Origin: Apoda limacodes
Lineage: Eukaryota > Arthropoda > Insecta > Lepidoptera > Limacodidae
DNA length: 64,000 bases
Reading direction: 5' to 3'
NCBI GenBank assembly: GCA_946406115.1
Contig: OX291544.1
Span: 25,933,521-25,997,520, forward strand
In this document: one piece after another, positions 55,401 to 64,000 of the stretch
Position numbering within the stretch: the stretch's first letter is position 1
Layout: every line of letters starts with the position of its first letter
Notes under the pieces: model-generated
What the model was told of the DNA's origin: nothing
Database searches by the model: none
What the model saw: only the letters and a program-made list of their open reading frames with translations
Position numbers and translations under genes: made by a program

Positions 55401-55560
55401 AAAACCGTCAAGTGCGAGTCAAAACAACGTTCGCCGGGTGAGATAGTTGCATAAAAATACTTATTACTAGGTTTTTACTGCGACTTTGTCCGGCGAGGAT
55501 CTTGGTTACTAGGGTGGAATTTACGGGAATTACGTTAGATATGCAGTAGCCTATGTGCAT
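55401..55560. mobile_element. Fragments of GTGCGAG and Helitron-like repeats
   Basis: AAACCGTCAAGTGCGAGTCA is a family head that breaks directly into AACAACGTTCGCCGGGTGAG then ATAGT, a mutated version of the CGTTCGCGGGGTCAGCTAGT tail seen at 6,697-6,716. TTTACTGCGACTTTGTCCGG then CGAGG follows, a reverse-type Helitron-like start. The head and tail share the junction style of the 6.4-6.7 kb cluster. Confidence 0.5.
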
Positions 55561-56260
55561 ACATATCCTAGGTACTTTTAGAGTTTTTTGGACACAAAAC
55601 TTACCTACCTTACCTAGCTTGCGTAGTCAACGGTTTCGAAAATTGAAGAAAACCAAATTTTTCCAAAAATAATTCAGACGCGATTCTGAATCGAATGACA
55701 CCGCATTCATATTTTTCCGAGACTGCTTGTTTAACAAAAAAGTACTTGTTTACGACTATTTGTTCTACACGAAAAACTATTTGCATACCGTAGAAATGCA
55801 ATTTGTCGAGCTCCAAACAAAACGACGAACGACGTAGCTCTACCCACAAGCTCTTTACTTTTGATTTCCGCTTTGTAAAGAATCAGTAAAATTAAAATGG
55901 GTAACTTGCATAAAGCTTCTCCGTTATATATTGGGAAGTGGGGGAAGGACATAGGATAGTTTTATGCCGATTAAAAGATATCACTGGAATCACTTTTTAT
56001 GCGTGAATAGTGAGAGGTAACAATAACATCTTATTACTCTGTTTAATGAACACAGTACAAATCCTATAAAAAGTCTACTGCACGTGATATAATAATTTGA
56101 GACATCTTAAGTTACTGCTATAGCTATGTAAAATAGAAAGGAAGAAAAAGAAAGAAAATAAGAAACATAATTTATTTGGCGTAACACTTCGTATAGATAC
56201 ATAGTTAGGATTTTATTAATTGTGTGAACCAAATAGGATCTCACTCTTTAATACGCATGG
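55561..56260. other. AT-rich DNA, no gene seen
   Basis: Two overlapping minus-strand frames (55,610-55,849 and 55,731-55,952) have unremarkable composition and no motif I know. No repeat family is recognised. Confidence 0.4.
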
Positions 56261-56261
56261 T

Positions 56262-56430
56262 CTAGATCAGTGTTTTTTAACCTGTATATTGTTAATGGAT
56301 CAGTAAAGAGACAATGCAAAGAATCATAAAGATGTTGTTTATGAAGACATTGACTGGGGTTCGCTAAATTTTTTCGGCGTTTCCTCGTGGACCCATTGAA
56401 TTGACCCATTAATGGGTCCACGAGGACAAC
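56262..56430 (+). mobile_element. Possible hAT-type end plus 15-bp perfect hairpin
   Basis: TCTAGATCAGTGTTTTTTAA then CCTG at about 56,262 resembles hAT-type transposon starts (CAGTGTTTCTCAACC). I do not find the matching opposite end. At 56,383-56,397 and 56,411-56,425, CCTCGTGGACCCATT and AATGGGTCCACGAGG form a perfect 15-bp stem with a 13-base loop. The hairpin may be an internal foldback of the same decayed element. Confidence 0.4.
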
Positions 56431-56605
56431 CTATTCCTCCATGTATATTGCATTTCTATTTTATCTACGTCTTGAATAGTGAGGTGCTAATCGTATTTCA
56501 AGTGACTTCAATATTAAATCGACATATTTAATAAATATTTTTATAACAAATTCAATAAAAATACATGTTTCTTTATGTTTTTCCGGCCTTTTTTCATCTT
56601 AAATA

Positions 56606-57066
56606 GATGACAGCTGTCAAACTAGAAAGTGCTATATCTCTGAAACTATTGATTGTAGATTAGTCATTTCTTTACCAAAGTGATAGATCTCGTCAAGATC
56701 TTTATTTCAGATGACAGCTGTCAAAATATAAAGGGCTATATCTCGAAAACTTTTGATTGTAGACTAGTCATTTCTTTACCAAAGTGATAGATCAGGTCAA
56801 GATCTTTATTTCAGATGACAGCTGTCAAAATATAAAGGGCTATATCTCTGAAACTATTGATTGTAGACTAGTCGTTTTTTTACCAAAGTGATAGATCTCG
56901 TCAAGATCTTTATTTCCGATGACAGCTGTCCAACTAAAAAGGGCTATATCTCTGAAACTATTGATTGTAGACTAGTCGTTTCTTTACCAAAGTGATAGAT
57001 CTCGTCAAGATCTTTATTTTTGATGACAGCTGTCAAACTAAAAATGTCTATATCTCTAAAACTATT
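56606..57066 (+). repeat. 104-bp satellite, short block in forward orientation (4.4 copies)
   Basis: Monomers start GATGACAGCTGTCA at 56,606, 56,710, 56,814, 56,918 and 57,022, an exact 104-bp period. Each contains the 12-bp palindrome TGACAGCTGTCA, then TATATCTCTGAAACTATTGA, then TTTACCAAAGTGATAGATCT, then CGTCAAGATCTTTATTT. The last copy stops at CTCTAAAACTATTC, where a poly(A)-like run and a LINE begin. Confidence 0.9.
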
Positions 57067-57740
57067 CAAAAAAAAAAGTCAAAATGGTTTATTCAAATAA
57101 GGATTTTACAAACACTTTTGAATCGTCAAAGTTATAATATATTATTTTTTGAACCCTCCCACCTTCCCGCCGGTTCACAATGTTGTTGATTTTTACCGAG
57201 AAGAATCCAGCAAGAAACTCGATAGTTACCTTTTAAAAACACTATCAATAATACAAATAAACTAAAAATGTAGTATGCCTTTTTACAAAGTACCTGCTTG
57301 ATAAAAGATTTAAATTAACTTATTGATAGATTTTGAATTTTATTGGGAACGTTGTTGTAAAAGTGTATACATTGCCCCATAAAAGAGTTACTTATTTTGT
57401 GTAGACGTGTATCATGCACCAACAGCTTATTTTTACTTCTAGTATTTAGTTTGTGAACGTCACTTTTCTTGCTGAAACTATTGATATTTTTATGTACATA
57501 TAAAAGATATTCATATATGTACTGCGACACTAAAGTTAAAATTTTTACTTCCCTAAACCTATCTCTCAGAGATATCTTAGATCCTAATTTATAAATAGCA
57601 CGAATTGCCCTTTTTTTGTAACAAAAATATTGTATTTACATCAGCAGCGCTACCCCACAATAGGATACCATATGTCATTAAACTATGGAAATAGCTAAAA
57701 TATACTATTTTTGCAGTGTCGACATCGGTCAATTGTCTTA
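57067..57740 (-). pseudogene. LINE reverse transcriptase C-terminal fragment in the satellite gap
   Basis: On the minus strand, 57,738-57,620 reads LTDVDTAKIVYFSYFHSL then TYGILLWGSAAD. After a frame change, 57,530-57,315 reads SQYIYEYLLYVHKNIN then a block with HKLNTRSKNKLLVHDTRLHK and SNSFMGQCIHFYNNVP. These are the thumb and C-terminal signatures of a lepidopteran LINE protein, with the Y-G-I-x-L-W-G word that follows the catalytic region. The minus-strand 3' end carries the CCGGCGGGAAGGTGGGAGG and CTTGCTGGATTCTTCTCGG features and ends in an A-rich run at 57,067-57,076, against the satellite. The 5' end is truncated at about 57,740, so the catalytic core is absent. It probably inserted into or beside an older satellite array. 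Confidence 0.75.
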
Positions 57741-58154
57741 TTTGTTTTTATGATTCACCTAAGGGCGCGCAATCGGTGTTCGTCAAGATGGCGGGTCGAG
57801 TTAAGAATTCCTTATTGAAATACTACTGAGGTTTTAGTACCTAATTGGTACTTTTTGGAACCTTTGTTTAAATAATTAGTACCTTTCTGTGTAGCGATAA
57901 AAATTGAAAATAAAGTTGCCCGCCATTCTGAAGTCAGGATGGCGGGTCACTTCATATTTTAAGAAGTTTCATACAGTATTACTTATATCATTATATGTAA
58001 ACATTAAGTACCTATTTGGTACATAAGCATATCCTTATGTTCGTGTAAAAGTTGTTTCTAAGTGCGTTCGGTTTTGAAAAAATAATTAAAAATTTTGAGA
58101 ACAATTCTAAACGGATGATGACCAAACAATCGATTATATACCCCAAAAATAACT
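57741..58154. other. Unassigned spacer between LINE and main satellite array
   Basis: It contains two direct copies of AAGATGGCGGGTC/AGGATGGCGGGTC (about 57,786 and 57,937), and an 8-bp CCCGCCAT/ATGGCGGG stem lies at about 57,920-57,946. Otherwise it is AT-rich. No gene is seen. It may be a further inserted element or remaining ancestral flank. Confidence 0.45.
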
Positions 58155-61100
58155 TAATGTCATCTGTAATAAAGATCTTGACGAGATCTATCACTTTGGT
58201 AAAGAAACGCCTAGTCTAAAATCAATAGTTTCAGAGATATACTTCTTTATATTTTGACAGCTATCATCTGAAATAAAGATCTTAACGAGATATATCACTT
58301 TGGTAAAGAAACGCCTAGTCTACAATCAATAGTTTCAGAGATATACCTCTTTACATTTTGACAGCTGTCATCAAAAATAAAGATCTTGACGAGATCTATC
58401 TTTGGTAAAGAAACAACTAGTCTACAATCAATAGTTTCAGAGATATAACCCCTGTATATTTCGACAGCTGTCATCTGACATAAAGATCTTGACGAGATCT
58501 ATCACTTTGGTAAAGAAACGACTAATCTACAATCAATAGTTTCAGAGATATAGCCCTTTATATTTTGACAGCTGTCATCTGAAATAAAGATCTTAACGAG
58601 ATATATCACTTTGGTAAAGAAACGCCTAGTCTACAATCAATAGTTTCAGAGATATACCTCTTTACATTTTGACAGCTGTCATCAAAAATAAAGATCTTGA
58701 CAAGATCTATCACTTTGGTAAAGAAACAACTAGTCTACAATCAATAGTTTCAGAGATATAACCCCTGTATATTTCGACAGCTGTCATCTGACATAAAGAT
58801 CTTGACGAGATCTATCACTTTGGTAAAGAAACGACTAATCTACAATCAATAGTTTCAGAGATATAGCCCTTTATATTTTGACAGCTGTCATCTGAAATAA
58901 AAATCTTGACGAGATCTATCACTTTGGTAAAGAAATGAATAGTCTACAATCAATAGTTTCAGAGATATAGCCCTTTATATTTTGACAGCTGTCATCTGAA
59001 ATAAAGGTCTTGACGATATCTATCACTTTGGTAAAAAAACGACTAGGCTAAGATCAATAGTTTCAGAGATATAGCCCTTTATATTTTGACAGATATCATC
59101 TGAAATAAAGATCTTGACGAGATATATCACTTTGGCAAAGAAACGCCTAGTCTAAAATCAATAGTTTCAGAGATAAACTTCTTTATATTTTGACAGCTAT
59201 CATCTGAAATAAAGATCTTAACGAGATATATCACTTTAGTAAAGAAACGCCTAGTTTACAATCAATAGCTTCAGAGATATACCTCTTTACATTTTGACAG
59301 CTGTCATCAAAAATAAAGATCTTGACGAGATTTATCACTTTGGTAAAGAAACGACTAATCTACAATCAATAGTTTCAGAGATATAGCCCTTTATATTTTG
59401 ACAGCTGTCATCTAAAATAAAGATCTTTGACGAGATCTATCACTTTGGTAAAGAAACGACTAGTCTACAATCAATAGTTTCAGAGATATAACCCCTGTAT
59501 ATTTTGACAGCTGTCATCTGACATAAAGATCTTGACGAGATCTATCACTTTGGTAAAGAAACGACTAATCAACAATCAATAGTTTCAGAGATATAGCCCT
59601 GTATATTTTTTCAACTGTCATCTAAAATAAAGATCTTGACCAGATCTATTACTTTGGTAAATAAACGACTAGGCTAAGATCAATAGTTTCAGAGATATAG
59701 TCATTCTAAGTTTGACAGCTGTCATCAGAAATAAAGATCTTGACGAGATCTATCACTTTGGTAAAGAAACGACTAGGCTAAGATCAATAGTTTCAGAGAT
59801 ATAGCCCTTTATATTTTGACAGCTGTCATCTGAAATAAAGATCTTGACGAGATATATCACTTTGGTAAAGAAACGCCTAGTCTAAAATCAATAGTTTCAG
59901 AGATATACTTCTTTATATTTTGACAGCTATCATCTGAAATAAAGATCTAAACGAGATATATCACTTTAGTAAAGAAACAACTAGTCTACAATCAATAGTT
60001 TCAGAGATATAACCCCTGTATATTTCGACAGCTGTCATCAAAAATAAAGATCTTGACGAGATCTATCACTTTGGTAAAGAAACGACTAATCTACAATCAA
60101 TAGTTTCAGAGATAAAGCCCTTTATATTTTGACAGCTGTCATCTAAAATAAAGATCTTGACGAGATCTATCACTTTGGTATAGAAATGACTAGTCTACAA
60201 TCAATAGTTTCAGAGATATAGCCCTTTATATTTTGACAGCTGTCATCTGAAATAAAGATCTTGACGAGATCTATCACTTTGGTAAAGAAACGACTAATCT
60301 ACAATCAATAGTTTCAGAGATATAGCCCTTTATATTTTGACAGCTGTCATCTAAAATAAAGATCTTGACGAGATCTATCACTTTGGTATAGAAATGACTA
60401 GTCTACAATCAATAGTTTCAGAGATATAGCCCTTTATATTTTGACAGCTGTCATCTGAAATAAAGATCTTGACGAGATCTATCACTTTGGTAAAGAAATG
60501 ACTAGGCTAAGATCAATAGTTACAAAGATATAGTCATTCTTAGTTTGACAGCTGTCATCAAAAATAAAGATCTTGACGAGATCTATCACTTTGGTAAAGA
60601 AACGACTAGTCTACAATCAATAGTTTCAGAGATTACCCCTGTATATTTTGACAACTGTCATCTGACATAAAGATCTTGACGAGATCTATAACTTTGGTAA
60701 AGAAACGACTAATCTACAATCAATAGTTTCAGAGATATAGCCCTGTATATTTTGACAACTGTCATCTAAAATAAAGATCTTGACGAGATCTATTACTTTG
60801 GTAAATAAACGACTAGGCTAAGATCAATAGTTTCAGAGATAAAGTCATTCTAAGTTTGACAGCTGTCATTAGAAATAAAGATCTTGACGAGATCTATCAC
60901 TTTGGTAAAGAAACGACTAGGCTTAGATCAATAGTTTCAGAGATATAGCCCTTTATATTTTGACAGCTGTCATCTGAAATAAAGATCTTGACGAGATCTA
61001 TCACTTTGGTAAAGAAACGACTAGGCTAAGATCAATAGTTTCAGAGATATAGTCATTCTTAGTTTGACAGCTGTCATCAAAAATAAAGATCTTGACGAGA

Positions 61101-64000
61101 TCTATCACTTTGGTAAAGAAATGAATAGTCTACAATCAATAGTTTCAGAGATATAACTCCTGTATATTTTGACAGCTGTCATCTGACATAAAGATCTTGA
61201 CGAGATCTATCACTTTGGAAAAGAAACGACTAATCTACAATCAATAGTTTCAGAGATATAGCCCTTTATATTCTGAAAGCTGTCATCTGAAATAAAGATC
61301 TTGACGAGATCTATCACTTTTGCAGAGAAATGACTAGTCTACAATCAGTAGTTTCGGAGATATAGCCCTTTATATTTTGACAGCTGTCATCTGAAATAAA
61401 CATCTTGACGAGATCTATTACTTTGGTAAATAAACGACTAGGCTAAGATCAATAGTTTCAGAGATATAGTCATTCTAAGTTTGACAGCTGTCATCAGAAA
61501 TAAAGATCTTGACGAGATCTATCACTTTGGTAAAGAAACGACTAGGCTAAGATCAATAGTTTCAGAGATATAGCCCTTTATATTTTGACAGCTGTCATCT
61601 GAAATAAAGATCTTGACGAGATATATCACTTTGGTAAAGAAACGCCTAGTCTAAAATCAATAGTTTCAGAGATATACTTCTTTATATTTTGAAAGCTATC
61701 ATCTGAAATAAAGATTTAAACGAGATATATCACTTTAGTAAAGAAACAACTAGTCTACAATCAATAGTTTCAGAGATATAACCCCTGTATATTTCGACAG
61801 CTGTCATCAAAAATAAAGATCTTGGCGAGATCTATCACTTTGGTAAAGAAACGACTAATCTACAATCAATAGTTTCAGAGATATAGCCCTTTATATTTTG
61901 ACAGCTGTCATCTAAAATAAAGATCTTGACGAGATCTATCACTTTGGTATAGAAATGACTAGTCTACAATCAATAGTTTCAGAGATATAGCCCTTTACAT
62001 TTTGACAGCTGTCATCTGAAATAAAGATCTTGACGAGATCTATCACTTTGGTAAAGAAATGACTAGGCTAAGATCAATAGTTTCAGAGATATAGTCATTC
62101 TTAGTTTTACAGCTGTCATCAAAAATAAAGATCTTGACGAGATCTATCACTTTGGTAAAGAAAAGACTAGTCTACAATCAATAGTTTCAGAGATATAACC
62201 CCTGTATATTTTGACAGCTGTCATCTGACATAAAGATCTTGACGAGATCTATCACTTTGGTAAAGAAACGCCTAGTCTAAAATCAATAGTTTCAGAGATA
62301 TACTTCTTTATATTTTGACAGCTATCATCTGAAATAAAGATCTTAACGAGATATATCACTTTGGTAAAGAAACGCCTAGTCTACAATCAATAGTTTCAGA
62401 GATATACCTCTTTACATTTTGACAGCTGTCATCAAAAATAAAGATCTTGCCGAGATCTATCTTTGGTAAAAAAACAACTAGTCTACAATCAATAGTTTCA
62501 GAGATATAATCCCTGTATATTTCGACAGCTGTCATCTGACATAAAGATCTTGACGAGATCTATCACTTTGGTAAAGAAACGACTAGTCTAAAATCAACAG
62601 TTTCAGAGATATACTTCTTTATATTTTGACATTTATCATCTGAAATAAAGATCTTAACGAGATATATCACTTTGGTAAAGAAACGCCTAGTCTACAATCA
62701 ATAGTTTCAGAGATATACCTCTTTACATTTTGACAGCTGTCATCAAAAATAAAGATCTTGACGAGATTTATCACTTTGGTAAAGAAACGACTAATCTACA
62801 ATCAATAGTTTCAGAGATATAGCCCTTTATATTTTGACAGCTGTCATCTAAAATAAAGATCTTGACGAGATCTATCACTTTGGTAAAGAAACGACTAGTC
62901 TACAATCAATAGTTTCAGAGATATAACCCCTGTATATTTTGACAGCTGTCATCTGACATAAAGATCTTGACGAGATCTATCACTTTGGTAATGAAACGAC
63001 TAATCAACAATCAATAGTTTCAGAGATATAGCCCTGTATATTTTTTCAACTGTCATCTAAAATAAAGATCTTGACCAGATCTATTACTTTGGTAAATAAA
63101 CGACTAGGCTAAGATCAATAGTTTCAGAGATATAGTCATTCTAAGTTTGACAGCTGTCATCAGAAATAAAGATCTTGACGAGATCTATCACTTTGGTAAA
63201 GAAACGACTAGGCTAAGATCAATAGTTTCAGAGATATAGCCCTTTATATTTTGACAGCTGTCATCTGAAATAAAGATCTTGACGAGATATATCACTTTGG
63301 TAAAGAAACGCCTAGTCTAAAATCAATAGTTTCAGAGATATACTTCTTTATATTTTGACAGCTATCATCTGAAATAAAGATCTAAACGAGATATATCACT
63401 TTAGTAAAGAAACAACTAGTCTACAATCAATAGTTTCAGAGATATAACCCCTGTATATTTCGACAGCTGTCATCAAAAATAAAGATCTTGACGAGATCTA
63501 TCACTTTGGTAAAGAAACGACTAATCTACAATCAATAGTTTCAGAGATATAGCCCTTTATATTTTGACAGCTGTCATCTAAAATAAAGATCTTGACGAGA
63601 TCTATCACTTTAGTAAAGAAACAACTAGTCTACAATCAATAGTTTCAGAGATATAACCCCTGTATATTTCGACAGCTGTCATCAAAAATAAAGATCTTGA
63701 CGAGATCTATCACTTTGGTAAAGAAACGACTAATCTACAATCAATAGTTTCAGAGATATAGCCCTTTATATTTTGACAGCTGTCATCTAAAATAAAGATC
63801 TTGACGAGATCTATCACTTTGGTATAGAAATGACTAGTCTACAATCAATAGTTTCAGAGATATAGCCCTTTACATTTTGACAGCTGTCATCTGAAATAAA
63901 GATCTTGACGAGATCTATCACTTTGGTAAAGAAATGACTAGGCTAAGCTCAATAGTTTCAGAGATATAGTCATTCTTAGTTTGACAGCTGTCATCAAAAA
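58155..64000 (-). repeat. 104-bp satellite array, ~56 copies, reverse orientation, open-ended
   Basis: The same monomer as at 56,606-57,066, reverse-complemented: CATCTGAAATAAAGATCTTG then ACGAGATCTATCACTTTGGT then AAAGAAACGACTAGTCTACA then ATCAATAGTTTCAGAGATAT then a variable 20-base part and GACAGCTGT. Starts such as 58,161, 58,265 and 58,369 give a 104-bp period, with occasional 103-105. At least five variants of the variable part occur (AGCCCTTTATATTTT, ACCCCTGTATATTTC, ACTTCTTTATATTTT, ACCTCTTTACATTTT, AGTCATTCTAAGTTT). Their order repeats over long distances, so there is higher-order structure. No frame runs through. The array continues past the window end. Confidence 0.92.

Noticed and set aside
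56992..58194. Two frames starting MIDLVKIFI on opposite strands
   Set aside because: Both are the same satellite monomer read in opposite orientations, not proteins.
58155..64000. CRISPR array
   Set aside because: The repeats are contiguous 104-bp units without unique spacers, in a eukaryotic context.

Overview
The window looks like lepidopteran (moth or butterfly) nuclear DNA. It is AT-rich and carries many interspersed repeat types that I know from Lepidoptera: repeats with a GTGCGAGTCGGACTCGC head and an ACGGAACCCTAAA tail, Helitron-like tails ending in GCTAGT after a GC-rich hairpin, tRNA-derived and 5S-rRNA-derived SINEs, and LINE 3' ends reading GCTTGTTTGCCACC. This assignment comes from recalled families, not from a database search.

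I could not recognise a single intact host gene. Long open frames are absent; those above 60 codons are chance frames in AT-rich DNA or pieces of transposons. The window is best read as a gene-free intergenic, very long intronic or heterochromatic stretch built of nested mobile elements.

Layout. 1-3.8 kb: nondescript AT-rich DNA with LINE tail debris. 3.84-5.61 kb: a DNA element with about 383-bp terminal inverted repeats (TIRs) and no transposase. 5.8-17.9 kb: a dense patchwork of SINE, Helitron-like, RTE LINE and minisatellite pieces. 18,903-27,488: two almost identical 4,293-bp units in direct tandem. 28,711-31,793: a DNA transposon with 33-bp TIRs, AGAT on both flanks and a decayed, apparently intron-bearing transposase-like gene. 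32-49 kb: AT-rich DNA with scattered SINEs, LINE ends and GTGCGAG repeats. 48.9-52.7 kb: a LINE fragment split by a small poly(A) retroposon, then an old tandem duplication of a Helitron-like composite in which one internal segment is flipped. 54.5 kb: a small MITE. 56.6-64.0 kb: a 104-bp satellite, first a short block in one orientation, then a LINE-bearing spacer, then about 56 copies in the opposite orientation running off the end of the window.

How the parts relate. No host pathway is encoded. The biology is genome dynamics: TIR elements, retroposition with target-site duplications, tandem duplication by microhomology or unequal exchange, and higher-order homogenisation of a satellite. 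The most interesting objects are the satellite with its higher-order structure and inverted arrangement, the two TIR elements, the flipped segment in the Helitron-like duplication, the 5S-derived SINEs and the 4.3-kb tandem duplication, which could also be an assembly artefact.
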